Shown here in pieces: positions 48,180-60,134 of a stretch of DNA of 64,000 nucleotides. Source of the DNA: Lepas anatifera (lineage: Eukaryota > Arthropoda > Thecostraca > Lepadidae). The stretch covers positions 62,001 through 126,000 of the forward strand of contig JAOTON010001678.1 of assembly GCA_034440635.1 (NCBI GenBank), in the 5' to 3' direction. Made by a program: the position numbers and the translations under genes. Each line of letters starts with the position of its first letter. Position 1 is the stretch's first letter. A model generated the notes under the pieces. It did not search any database, was not told where the DNA came from, and was given only the letters and a program-made list of their open reading frames with translations.

Positions 48180-49480
48180 GTTGGCCTTGTGTTCTTATTA
48201 TCTGTCTATTTAAGACCACGTCAGGGGCCCCTGATGTAGATCAGGGCCACAGAGCAGCTCATGCTTCACCCAGGGACTAGACTAGCTCATTGGTCCCGGA
48301 GATTAGGTCATCAGACTAGCTTAAGGGGCCACAGATAGGCTCATAGGGCCTTAAACCAGTTCAAGAAGCCCCAGAACAGTTTAAGGCTCCAGATCACCTC
48401 AGGGGGCCTCAAGCCAACTTAAGGGGCTCTCACAAGCTCAGCGCCCAGACTAGCTCAGGGTACCCTCAGAACCTAGATCCGCTCTTGGGCCCCAGATTAG
48501 CTCTTGGGGCCCCAGATCAGTTCAGGGGCCTCAAGTCAGGTCAGGGGGCAAGATCAAGTCAGGGGCACTAATTCAGCTCAGGAATCCCTCACCAGTTCGG
48601 GGCCCAAGCAGTTCAAAAGCCCCAGAGCTGCTCAGGGGCCACCAGATCGGCCCTTAGGGCACCAGATAGGCTTCGGGGACACACAATCAGATCCGTGGTC
48701 CCCAACCAGCTCGGGGCCCAGATCAGCTCAGCGGTACCAGATCAAGTCAGGAGGCACTTAATCAGCTCAGGAGCCCCATACCATCTCAGGAGGCCTCATC
48801 AGCCTCTGTGGGCTCAGCTCAGCTCAGGGCCTGGGAGCTGCTCAGGAAATCACGTAAACCCAGGAGGCCCAGATCAGCTTGAAGGGCACCAGATTAGCTC
48901 ATGGGGCACCAGACTAGCTCAGAGGGCATCAGATGGGCTCAGGAGACACATGATGACTCAGCAGGCACCAGATCGACTCAGGGGCATTAGTGCAACTCGG
49001 GTGGCACCAGATCCATCCGCTCGGGGGCCAGATCAGCTCCCAGCCCCCAGGCTATGGCAGGGGCCTAAATCAGCTCTGGGAGCAACATGACAGCTCAGGG
49101 CCCACCAAACCAGCTCAGAGGGGCACCAGACCATCTAAGGAGACATCAATAATCAGCTGAGGGGGCACCTAACCAGCTGAAGAGGCACCATATTGACTTA
49201 GGAGACAGAATCAACTTGGGGAGGCATGAGATCAGCTTGGGGGCCCGAATCAGCTCAAGGGGCACTAAATCAGCTATTAGGGCACCAAACAAGCTCGGAG
49301 GCATTAGACTAACTCAGTGGGCATTATATAGGTTCAGGAGGCACAATTATTTGCTCAGTAGGGCACTCGATTGGCTCAGGGGCACCAGATCAGCTTAGAG
49401 GGCAAGAAATCAGCTCAAGGGACCAAGACCAGCTGAGAGGACACGAGATGAGCTCAAGGAGCACCAGATTAGCTTCACCC
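48180..49480. repeat. Minisatellite inside the hAT element
   Basis: Degenerate units of about 20 bp based on caggggcaccagatcagct. All small ORFs here are repeat translation. Confidence 0.85.
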
Positions 49481-50824
49481 GTACGATTATTGGCGACGAT
49501 GAGGCATTAGGTGGACACATACTAGGTGCCCATATTCTTCCCGGGTGCTTGGAAAGGCGACAGAATGCTCTAGCTGACCGAAAAAGGTATTACGTTGTCC
49601 AACAATAGTTTCAATCGCTGCATGTAGTCCAGTTACCTCTAGGTTCAACGGCGTAGGGCACTAAATTTCGAGCGGCACGGCCCAAATTGGGTACACCACC
49701 TGGCAATCAAAGGGTACTCCGGCAGTGATGGGGGCACATGCCCCTGTGCCTTCCTGGCTGCACCCCTGGACAGTAGGTGAACTCCGGGAAGCATTAAATA
49801 AGCTCAGGGGCCCGGATCGCTCGGGGCACTAAAACAGCTAAACGGACACCAGGCAAGCTCGGGGGCAACAAACAACTCAGGAGTATTATATAGGTTCGAA
49901 GCCACACTTATGTTCTCAGGGGGACCAGATTGACTACGAGGGCACATGATCAGCTCCAGGGGGCACCGATGAGCTCCGCCCGTACGATTATTGGCGACGA
50001 TGAGGCATTATTTGGAATATGATTACGTGCCTATACTCTTCCCGGGTGCTTGAAAGGCGACAGAATGCTCTAGCTGACCGAAAAAAGGCACTTACGTTGT
50101 CCAACAATAGTTGCAATCGCTAAATGTAGTCTAGTTCCCTCTAGGTTCAACGGCGTAGGGCACTAAATTTCGAGCGGCACGGCTCAAAGGGGGTACACCA
50201 CCTGCCAATCAAAAGGGCATCCGGCACCGATGGGGGCACGTACCCCCTGTGCCCCCTGGCTGCGGCCCTGGACAGTAGATAAACAATGGGAGGCATTAAA
50301 TAAGTTCAGGGGGCCCGGTTCAGCTCAAGGGGCACTAAAACAGCTAATAAGGCACCAGGCAAGCTCGGAGGCATCAGACTAACTCAGAAAGCATTATATG
50401 GGTTCCGAATGCACAATGATTTTCTCAGGGGGGGGCACCAGATTGACTACAAGGGCATCAGATCAGCTCCGAGGGCACATGATCAGCTCCAGGGGCCAAG
50501 GCCAGCGCTCAGGGGCACCAGATTAGCTCTGCCCGTACGATTATTGGCGACGATGAGGCATTATCTGGAAACGGATTACGTGCCTATACTCTTCCCGGGT
50601 GCTTGGAAAGGCGACAGAATGCCCTAACTGACCAAACAGGCACTTAATTGTCAAACAATAGTTGAAATCGGTAAATGCAGTCTAGTTCCATCTAGGCTCA
50701 ACGGCGTGGGACACTAAATTTCGAGCGGCACGGCCCAAAGAGGGTACACCACCTGGCAATCAAAAGGGCACCCCGGCACCGATGGGGGGGCATGTGCCCC
50801 TGTGCCCCGCTGGCTGCGCCCCTG
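49265..50824. repeat. Three tandem right-end modules of the hAT element
   Basis: Each module of about 500-550 bp contains cgtacgattattggcgacga, cttcccgggtgcttg, actaaatttcgagcggcacg and then a terminus: ctggctgcacccctg at 49754-49768, ctggctgcggccctg at 50256-50270 and ctggctgcgcccctg at 50810-50824. Spacing between the ends is 502 and 554. Confidence 0.88.
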
Positions 50825-50832
50825 TCTGCCAA

Positions 50833-51239
50833 TGACTACTGTGGATATGTTTTGATATTATAGACCAAAGAGCTGTGCCCGGCAGGTGATGGCCCATAGC
50901 CTTTACCCTCCGCTGGCTGCGCCCCTGCACAGTGTTCTAACGGAGCCGAAAGTGGGGACATAATTCAATATCTCAGGAAGTGTGAATCCCAGATCAATAA
51001 TTTTGGTATCAATCGAAAGCTCTGTTCCCACAGATTATGTGGACAACATATGAATGTCAAGACCTGACCACAGCGGGCATGACTGGCAGGTATTTGACCC
51101 TAGGTCATCAGCAAAAAAACTATATGTATATATGATAATGAGGGGGCTTTGCATGGATATTCTAGTTAATTTCCAGTCACTTTAAGTGCATACGCGCAAT
51201 ATTCTTGACATTGAAGATGTTATTTAACCCTCGCTTAAC
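50833..51239. other. Intergenic with one more terminus-like end
   Basis: ctggctgcgcccctgcac at 50921-50938 is another copy of the right-end motif shortly beyond the element. Otherwise nothing. Confidence 0.5.
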
Positions 51240-51600
51240 ACACGCAGTGGAGGGGGTCCTAAAGTGCCCCAACCTATTTTTTCCAAAGCAGCCAGAGAAC
51301 TCTTCGCCGCCGGAAAACGCTACTCTGCCACATTTGAGAGAATTTATGAGGCCGTCGATTAATTAAGCAATTTTGGAAATCGGTCAATAATTTTTTTACT
51401 TATAGGCCTTCACAGTCAGACCTATATTTAGAGACTGTCGCTCTTGGGCGGTCGCACCAGTTCGCCTGCACTGTAGACCGAGTGATGATGTCATAACGTC
51501 ATATAATCAGGTTATATGTCAATATCAACCCACAAGGTCAAGGTCAAGGTCAAAGGTCTCATGTCAAAGTCATTGACCGCAGTATTCCGGTCGGGCATTA
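51240..51600 (+). repeat. TGACGTCA-type dispersed repeat, copy 2
   Basis: Same order of motifs as 42560-42920: aaatcggtcaataattt, gcggtcgcaccagttcg, gatgtcataacgtcatat and aaggtcaaggtcaaggtc. The short frame seen in copy 1 has a stop here. Confidence 0.65.
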
Positions 51601-53379
51601 CTCAGTGGCATTACTCAGTATGACGTACCTATGTTATGCTATGGCTATAGTTAGGGCTACTCTGGGGCAAGGTCACAGGTCAAGGTCAAAGTTTTTCAAG
51701 GTCAAACCCTCATCCCACCCAAAGGCTGCTATAGTTCCGGTTATATTGTATATAACCACCCCCTTCCCTTGGGTGCGCTACTGCATGCAACCATGAAGAC
51801 GAAATTCATCATATTCAACGGTGATATGTTTGTTCATACACCAGCATAATGGTATCAGATTCCTACTGTATAAAAACAAAACCTTGGCTTGGTCCATGAC
51901 CGAATTGCATTTCTTTTACGGAATTAGCGTTGCGTCGAACGCACAGAACTATTTTTCCAACGAACCTGCCTCACGTTTTATGTCACCCTGTGTGTACTTA
52001 CTTACTTGGTAAATATCAGTGAGCTGCTCGTTCGCCTTTTCAATGAAACTCCCAAGTCCAAATGCTGTATCAACTGAAAGCAGGTTTACCCGCATTTCTA
52101 CACTTATTCGCACCTCCATGTTTACAGCATCCAGTTCGAAACTCAAGTGACGATAAAAGAACATGCAACAAGTGCGTGTGCGTGCTGTGAGACTCTATTC
52201 CCTGATGTTATTTGAAGTGAACTTCGCAAACGAGGAAGGGTTATTTTATGTATCTCGGTTCTCACCCCATCGTGTGGTCTAAAAATGGCCTGTGCAAATA
52301 CTAGCTGCGATTCTACGAATGGTTACTGGGTATGCTAGTGTACAGAGACATCAATTGAAAGCTTGGTTTTCCCATACTGTAACCATTGCACTTTTTCACA
52401 ATTATTGAGTGAAGACGTCAACGACAGTAGGTTAAAAATTCCAGTCGACAAGCAATGTCAACAAAAAGTGCTCATTTAACTCATTGTAACCAATGCACTG
52501 AACTTTCGCCGTGCCCCGGCCCACCTCCCTTCAAGCCTCCAGGCATACCTCGCCGACGGCCGCCGCCCCCGACTGACAGCGCGCGCGACATGCCCCTGTA
52601 TAATATGTCGCCATCACCACTGCCACAGCGTGACGCAGCTGAAACTTGCGGGGCAGGTAGACGAAACATCCTGCCATAGTTTCAAAGTAGCCCCAGGGTG
52701 GGGCAGGCGACGCAATTTTTTGTATGCTTATCGATAATTGACATAGTCTCAAAATGCATGTGAAATGTATATGGTACATATTTTGCTCTCCAAATTTAAT
52801 TGCGGCGATCACTGGAAAAAACTGTGTGCAAAATCGCATTCTTCATGCCTTAAGCTTTCTAATGAACCCTGGTTTGTCTCATCTTGTACGTTCTCTTAGC
52901 CCACAAAAAGCATCGAAAATGAGCATTACTCTTGGCCTTTATCGTGTTATGTGGCGAGAGATTCAAAGACAGCAGTTTGATGCCTTGTCGCGTTGACTCC
53001 AAAGGCCTTAAATTTTTTTGTTTGCCATTTTCGGACACTCTGGTCATTTTTCTACTAGTTGCAAACATCAAAATCAGTTTTAAAAATAGTCAGAAATTCG
53101 AATAATGTACCCATTTTGGCCTCCCTTAGAACACTGTGCCCTGGAGGGAAGAGGGCATGCTAGGAAGCTTATTGAACCGAATCTCGTCAGGCACAGGCAC
53201 TCTGTGTTCTATTTCATTTCGTGATCGTTTCTCAATTTGTGCTCCCCGGGTGAGCGGGTGATGTTGGTGCGTTGTGGATTCCAGAAATTTCCAGTTATAC
53301 ATTCCAGGGTTGTCCAGTCATTGATTCCAGAGACTTTGACCTTAATGTTGAGTAAAACCTTAGCTATGCCGTCCTCGCG
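51601..53379. other. Intergenic; one weak exon candidate
   Basis: 52455-52667 is CpG-rich and open in a Pro-rich frame (PPPFKPPGIPRRRPPPPTDS) ending before caggtagac at 52654. No domain. Nothing else recognised. Confidence 0.3.
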
Positions 53380-53555
53380 GGGGCGCGGTAGTAGTGGCCG
53401 TGTAGCTGGCTTCCACCCAGCCGACCCCGGTTCAAGGCCCGGCGGCTTCCCTGGGCAAGGAGCAAGCTGGCTCCCGAGAAACCCTTTCAACTGGGAAAGA
53501 GTTGGCGACGCCATATGACCCTGGCAGTTGGTGCGTCGATAAGCCCCAATAGCTA
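53380..53555 (+). repeat. tRNA-derived SINE, family 2, copy 2
   Basis: T-arm-like ccccggttcaaggcccgg and the tail ccatatgaccctggcagttg then gtgcgtcgataagcccc match 11157-11338. Confidence 0.78.
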
Positions 53556-53566
53556 CTATTATGCCG

Positions 53567-53800
53567 TCCGTGCACTATATGCGTCGTACTGGGCTCCGTC
53601 ATTTAGCAGGAAGCACTGGGGCAATTAACGTGAAAATGATTGTATGACCTTGACCTGTGACTCCTTAATGTGAGATGACCTTGACATATCATCTTCTTAT
53701 ATTGCGTTATGACGTCACCCTTGGTCCCCAATGCGGGCGAACCGGTCGGACCCCCAATTGTGGCGATCTCAAAATAAAGACTGACTTGAAAGCCTATAAG
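53567..53800 (-). repeat. TGACGTCA-type dispersed repeat, copy 3 (inverted)
   Basis: The reverse complement shows ttacttataggctttcaag, ggtccgaccggttcgccc and gggtgacgtcataacg in the order of the other two copies. Confidence 0.65.
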
Positions 53801-54671
53801 TAAAAAAAATTACATAGAAATTTTCAAAAATATTTAAACATACATACACATATAACACACACTTTCTCGCTATGTGGTGGCTTTTAACGTGTTGTCATGA
53901 TGGGTATGAAGTGATTAAAACTATGGAAGGAGACGGTAAGTATGAGAAAAGGTGAGGATAAATAAGGTGGGATTCTACCCGGAGGGGTCGTTGCAGCCAC
54001 AGGCGCATGCGCTCACAGCCCCCAGGTGAAGTAAGGACGAGGACCACTATTACCGGTAAAAAACGAAAACACACAATTACACACACCTCAAACGTGTAAA
54101 ATAAAATATTATCAAAGTGAGAATGTTCCAATCTTTGGCTTCGTATTCATTTTGTTTTCGATTTCTTATATCTGTTCCGTAGGGCCTAGGCTACATCTTG
54201 TGGGTGCCAGCGTTGTCTTCCAGACTGCAGCATTGTTCACTTCTACCGGTTTTCTCTCTTCTTTTAATCTCCAGTCCTGATGTTTTCTTAGATTCACAAT
54301 TTTATTTGTTTTCTTTTCCTCTAAAAAGTAGCCATACTGAAGTATTCCAATCTTCACTAATGAATGCGCTCATAAATTTTATCATATGTAGTCAAGTAAC
54401 TTTTTTCTGCAAACAGCTCTCCAGCAAGCTCGGGGAAATAGGTGGGAAGAAGACCTCCGAGGCCTCCCTCCAGTTTGCGTGATGAAAAATAGGCTGAAAA
54501 ATACATGTTGCTCGATTAACCTGAGATGAAGAACTATTAAAGAGAAAAATGATTTAAGTGCTCCATTTTTGGCACGATACCGGCTCGGAGAACTATTTTG
54601 TAAGAGCTCACCAGCAGCAAACTTTGTGCTCACTGAAGCTTCAAAACATTTCTTCTAAAAAGGTCACCTGG
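53801..54671. other. Intergenic, nothing recognised
   Basis: AT-rich, no supported gene. Confidence 0.5.
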
Positions 54672-56177
54672 CTTATTCATTTATTTCAATGTCACGGAAC
54701 TCATCCATTACCATGGCTACTAGTGAGCCCAGGTCAAAGAACAGGTTGGGTAGGAGACAACATAAAAATTCACTCCGGGACGCATTCATCCACCTATAGC
54801 AAACAAAAACATTAAAAGTCATACATCGGGCCGGTGTCAGGTTCCCACATTCCTCCACTGCGTAAATGTTTGCTCAGAGATCGTTTAAAGCTAACGAGTG
54901 AACCATCCCGAACCGCCAGTGGCGAACTATTGAAAGCTGCTGCAGCACGGTACTTATACAGTCTCCTCCCATTCTCAGTTCCTATGCGCGGGAGGCACAG
55001 GTTTCCGTCCTGGCGAGTCGTGCGATCTCTAAATTCTCGCCTGGTTACGAACTGACGCATCAGACCAGCCGGCTCGCCCGTTACCACCACTCGTTTCAGC
55101 AGACACAGGGAGTGGTAGATTCCAAGCTCACGTGCAGGCAACCACCCTATGGGTCACGTACTGCGTCACTGATTTGATCGCGCTTTCGGCCAGCAACCAC
55201 ACGAGCACCGAAATCGATCACTTTCTGCACTCATGCGCACGCTGCGCTGTGCAGCTGCCGTAAACACTTATACAGTACCGCAGCACGGACAGGATCACGC
55301 TGTCCACAAGTGGTTTTAATGGTACCTCTAGGTAGATGGTGCCGGGCGCGATGCAGTCCAAGGAGCTGACCAGTGCACTTACCAACAAGCTGGTCTATGT
55401 GGTTTTCGAATGAAAGTTTTGTCAATAAGTAGGCCTAAATTGTTTACTCTCTGACTTTCGGTTACTGTCGCACCGTTCACGGACAGGGTTACAGGGGGAA
55501 GATTGCGAAGCATTTGCCTAGTTTCTATAGATTATAAGTTTTCCCTGAATTTAGCTTTATCAGATTCTGAGTGAATCAATGCAGGAGCGTGGTCAGCGCT
55601 CCTTCAATCTCGCAAAGCATGTGCTCTAGGGTGTTTTTCACCGGTAATGATGAGCTGGGTATCGTCGGTGTACACTTAAAAAGTTTTGACACCTCAGGTG
55701 GGGGGGTTATACGGTCAAAAAGGCCCCCCCCAAGCGGAGTGTTTTTCGGACGGAAATTTGGTGTCAAGCAACCCCCAATGTGGTATCGCCAAAACACCCC
55801 AGTCAGGGGGCTAATCGGTGGAATGGGGTATGAAAGCACACCTTATACTAGTGCACACCCATTCCTAAAGCACCCCTTTCTGGTGTCCCATTCCAAACAC
55901 ACACTTCGTTGGGGTTTTGCAGCACCCCGAGTTCCCGCTAATGGTGTTAGTAACCCCGTGCATTCTGCACCCTTAATGGGTGAAAGGGAAGTAATTGTGG
56001 TGCTTTGGGTGTAGTGTGACCTTCATTTGGTGCATGGGGTGTCGGAACCAACGTATCACTCCCATACGGCTCCTCCGTTGGCATTGGTGCCCTCAAGTGC
56101 CGGGTAACGACTTATGACTTTTTTCACCATCGCTCTGCACTCAAAGGCGAGATAAACATGCTTACATGTATTTCAAT

Positions 56178-56553
56178 CAGTGGCGGATCCAGGAGGCAAG
56201 AAAGGCATTTCCTCAAACGGAAAAGCTCAAGGCAAAACTATGTTATGCCCCCTCCCAAAGCGATTGACCTCCTTTTTGTCCCGACTGCTTTTAGTTTATA
56301 AGCAAGATTTTGGTGATTCAACTCTCAACTTCAAACAGAACCAGTTAAGTTCAGTGGAAATATGGGGCTTTGGATAGAAAAAAGTATCTTGAGTTCATAT
56401 TTTTCATCCGGTGACGTTTTTTTGCTTTTGGCCTCAAATGCCAAAAATTCTACCGGAAAGTGATATTGTAGACCGATTTTTCACTGCATGACGTTTTTTT
56501 GCTTTTCGACTTTGGTTTGCCCCTCCCAAACCGACCGGCTAGATCCGCCACTG
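56178..56553. mobile_element. hAT-type MITE nested in the TA-flanked element
   Basis: 376 bp, ends cagtggcggatccagg and ctagatccgccactg, flanked by atttcaat and atttcgat (7 of 8). Shares its interior (ggaaaagctc, cagaaccagt, aacttca) with 59789-60134. Confidence 0.88.
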
Positions 56554-56779
56554 ATTTCGATATACTCCAAAGAGCTCCAAACTCTACAAACGCACTAACC
56601 TAAGCTCCACAGATGAACACTTCCGTCGGTGAAGTACTCGGCAGTCTGAAAAAAATGAAATGCCTCCGTCCAAAATAAATATTTCAAATACACTACGCAC
56701 ACAGTCCCGTATTAACTCAATGAACACAGCTGCTTAGTCACACTGCGCCTTACATCGTAACATCTTCAGCAGGCGTGCA

Positions 56780-56796
56780 ACACACACCCACACCCA

Positions 56797-56859
<63 letters not shown>

Positions 56860-56888
56860 ACACCCACACCCATACCCACAGCCACACC

Positions 56889-56939
<51 letters not shown>

Positions 56940-56951
56940 GTATATTGGTAA

Positions 56952-57040
<89 letters not shown>

Positions 57041-57041
57041 A
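56780..57041. repeat. Compound (CA)n and (TA)n microsatellite
   Basis: CA repeats to about 56922, then TA repeats. Long IYIYIY or VCVCVC frames are meaningless. Confidence 0.95.
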
Positions 57042-57537
57042 ATCGCCACTTACCCAGAGGAAGGAGAAGCAATTTTCGTTCCAACCGCTATTTGAAGATA
57101 GGTACAAATTCGGGATCACTGTTGCTTCCACCGATTCTCTGCACTGGCTTATGCGGTATGCCGCAGCATGCGCGGCGTGGCCTTGGGAATTTCCTGTTTT
57201 CGCCAAAATGCACGTGCCAATACCAAGTCAGGGTGTTTGCTACCACCCCACAATGCGAACCCAATACCATGCTTGGGAAGATATTTCTAGTTTTGGGTGT
57301 TCGACACTTGAGTAAGGTGCGGACGGAATGGGAGTTTACCGTACCCGTTTAAGGTGCGGGTGTACAGCACCCACTCGCGGTATTACTGGCCATCAGCACT
57401 TTATTTAGGTGTTCATTTGCACCCTTAAATCCGCCTATGGTAACATGCACACCTTGCATGGGTGTCTGGGTGCTAAACCAAGGGTGTCAGGGTGTTAAAA
57501 ATTTTTCAGTGTACTGAACGATTTTGACGCTTGTATT

Positions 57538-57681
57538 CACTAGCAGATCCAGAGGGGGGCCAAAGAGTCATGGCCCCCCAAATGAATGACAAAATTTAGG
57601 CAAATGTTCTTTAAAAAGCACAATTTGGTTACGATTTTTTCCGATTTGGACCCTCAAACGGCGCTCCTGCGTCCGCCAGTG
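57538..57681. mobile_element. hAT-type MITE inserted in the LINE
   Basis: 144 bp, ends cactagcagatccag and ctgcgtccgccagtg, flanked by exact cttgtatt copies (57530-57537 and 57682-57689). Confidence 0.9.
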
Positions 57682-59342
57682 CTTGTATTAACATACAGAC
57701 TGAGGTCGTTGGAGAAGATCGAGTACAGAAGGGGGCCCAAACAAGTACCTTTATATATATATACACCAATCGGGTTTCTTGTGCTTTATATTTTCTGTAT
57801 CCGACATGAGCTGAATGACCGGGCCTGGAGCATTGGTTAGAGTTACTGTGAAGAGATGTTTTGGCAGTCATACGGACGTATTGATAATGCTCTGATAAAT
57901 CACTTGCGAACCATTTGGAATCAATGCCGTAAAGCTCTAATTTTCGTAACAATTTGCTGTGATCAATGGCATCAAAACATTTGCTAAGGTCTAGTAATAT
58001 CAGGAGGGAAATGTCACCATTGTCCGTGCCTTTCAAAATGATGTCGGTTACCTCGACTAGTGCAGTTCCATTGGAGAGGTTAAGCCGATCTCCATGTTGG
58101 TATTCGGAGAAGAGGTGACGACTGGTGAAACAGGCATAGAGCTGTCCATGAACGATGGGTTCAACCATTTTTGCAATGCAGGGAAGGAAAGAGATCGGCC
58201 GAAAAGAGGAGGGATCGGTAGGTGCACCGGCTGCTTTGTCGATGGGCTGGATGACCGAAATTTTCCAGGGTTTGGCACGATGTCAGTGACAAACCTGGTG
58301 TGTTAATGATACATAAGATAACATGTGACAAATGATTGAAACACTTTTTGAGAAAAAATGCATGACCCTCGAAATCGCAGGCCTTGCTTGCATTGGCACT
58401 GTTCACAGCAGCATACAACTCATCAATAGAGATAGGCTGCACACTAAATCCATCGGTCACAACACATGGCAGCCTGACCAGCATATCCTCAAAGAAAGCG
58501 TTGCCGGTAAGTCTAGACGCAGTAACTACTGCCGCAGTTCTCACTCCGATCTCAGAAAAGTAAGTGTTCAGAGTATCTGGGTCAATGTTCGGTGCTTTTT
58601 TTGTTATTACCCTTCCCGGCGTTGACGATGGAACGAATGCAGCTATACATTGAACCCCGCCCGGCCTCGCTGATCCTCCTCGCAATACTATCACGGGTGT
58701 CACGCAGGATAGCAGCATTAGCGCAGCGGTTCAAATCTCGGCAAGCAGCATCGTACCCCCGAGCACGGGCGGCAGGTCGGAAGATCAGCAGCTGTTTGGT
58801 GGGGTCAGACACGGGTGGTGGGCTGGGATTCCACACCTTGAACATACGAAGAGGTGCATGGATATCTAGCAGTGGTAGTAAGTGCAGGGTGAAAAGCTTG
58901 CTTGCCAAAGTGCAATATCAGTTCCGAAAACCGGCATCCCGTTGACATTGGACAGATCGCGACCGAAGGCATTAATATCTATCTTGCTCCATTGCCGGCC
59001 ACGGAGGAATAGAGGATGGCGGCGAGACTTCTTAACACGTATGAGACCAGGGATAAAATCATGCGGACTTAAATGGCATGTGTTGATAGCAGTACGGATG
59101 ACAGAGTCAGATTCATTTGACACGAGAACATCGATAATGGATCCAGACTGCCGGTAAGTGCCTGATGTAATAAGCTGATGCATTCCAAATTTAGCGAAAA
59201 CACGGTTAAGTAGGGCACCCGGGCTATTCCCTTCAATGTTTGGAAAATCGCAGTTTAAGCCTCCAGAAAGGATTAACAGTCCTTTGTGACTACTTAACAT
59301 GTGCAGAATTTGCACCTATAGGTGGTCAAAATCTAATACCTA

Positions 59343-59535
59343 CACTGGCGGATCCAGGGGGCCAAAGGGGCTGTGGCTCCCTTCAAAGCCTAAAATAGCG
59401 TCTTTTAGCTCCCAATAGAAGAAATTTTTGGCGTTTTTTTTAGAAAATACCATGTTTTTGCGATTTTTTCGCACTTAAACCCCCCACAAAACATTGGTTT
59501 GGCCCCTCCAAAAGTTCCTCCTGGATCCGCCAATG
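59343..59535. mobile_element. hAT-type MITE at the LINE 5' side
   Basis: 193 bp, ends cactggcggatccagg and cctggatccgccaatg, flanks aataccta and actacctc (6 of 8). Confidence 0.78.
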
Positions 59536-59788
59536 ACTACCTCATAGCTTATCTCATAGTCCTCACCAGAAGATAGTCAAGGGCTGAAACGTTGCGCTTT
59601 TCCTTTCCCCAATTTTATTTTCGCTCCTTGCTTTTTCCTTTACTACATCGGGTGTGTTTCTTATTGTGATTTTGACTTCTTAGTTGCAGGTTTTGGCCGC
59701 TTTTTATGCTCCTTGTGACAATTTGAAGTTTTAGCATTGAACTTCGGTATTTTAGTCCTGTAGTTTTTGCGTTGCATGTTGCAGTATG
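59536..59788. other. Short interval, possible retroelement end
   Basis: ccagaagatagtcaagggct followed by gaaacgttgcg recalls a segment found near the ends of Penelope-like elements; weak. Confidence 0.25.
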
Positions 59789-60134
59789 CAGTGGCAAATC
59801 CAGAGGGGAGGGGGCAAAAAGGAATTCTCCCTACGGAAAAGCTCGGAGAAAAATATGTTTCAACCCCCCAAGCTGTCGTACTCCCTTTTGCCCTGACTCT
59901 TTTTTAGTTAAAACCAAGGTTTAGGTGCTTAAACTGTCAACTTCACACAGAACCAGTCAACTTCAGTGTAAACATTGGGCCTTGGTCTTCTTGATATTCA
60001 TAATCGCCTTGGAGTGAATGATCCTTGGATAGCAGAACCAAGTATCTTGTGGCCAAATCTTTCAACCTCGTGACATTTTCTTGTTTTTTAATTTGGTTTT
60101 CTCTCCCCACACCTACCGGCTAGATCCGCCACTG
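59789..60134. mobile_element. hAT-type MITE, relative of 56178-56553
   Basis: 346 bp, ends cagtggcaaatccag and ctagatccgccactg, flanks gcagtatg and atagtatg (6 of 8). Confidence 0.8.

Larger units (their letters stand above)
47198..50824. mobile_element. 3.6-kb non-autonomous hAT element
   Basis: Ends CAGGGGCGCAGCCAG and its exact complement (15 of 15), flanked by tctgccaa on both sides (47190-47197 and 50825-50832). An 8-bp target-site duplication and this type of end indicate hAT. No transposase frame is present. Layout: a unique left part (47198 to about 48050), a 20-bp-scale minisatellite (about 48180-49480) and three tandem right-end modules. The left 240 bp match 63760-64000, showing a family with at least two members nearby. 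Confidence 0.93.
55673..57511. mobile_element. TA-flanked DNA element inserted in the LINE
   Basis: Ends cacttaaaaagttttgacacc-type and ggtgttaaaaatttttcagt are imperfect inverted repeats, with TA on each side (55671-55672 and 57512-57513). It lies between the LINE's NDLSLYV region and its YTDD box. The interior is non-coding, rich in gggtgt/acaccc, and holds a further MITE and microsatellites. Confidence 0.8.
54672..59335 (-). mobile_element. Decayed LINE (CR1/L2/Jockey-type), split by insertions
   Basis: Minus-strand non-LTR retrotransposon. From high to low coordinates: the end of the APE endonuclease (GLNCDFPNIEG, SIIDVLVSN and LSPHDF, 59315-58866), a linker, reverse transcriptase with LLILLDLSKCFDAIDH near 57965-58010 and a GPLLYSIFSNDLSLYV segment near 57690-57750, the catalytic YTDD at 55661-55672, the post-RT piece LSFENHIDQLVGKCTGQLLG (55425-55231) and the typical C-terminus (54812-55141, CLPRIGTENGRRLYKYR). 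The 3' end is near 54672 with a gaaataaatgaataa tail. Several frameshifts and stops, plus a missing 5' endonuclease half, make it inactive. The RT domain is cut by two DNA elements. Confidence 0.85.

Noticed and set aside
56734..57352. Frames rich in IYIYIY and VCVCVC on both strands
   Set aside because: Translation of CA and TA microsatellites.
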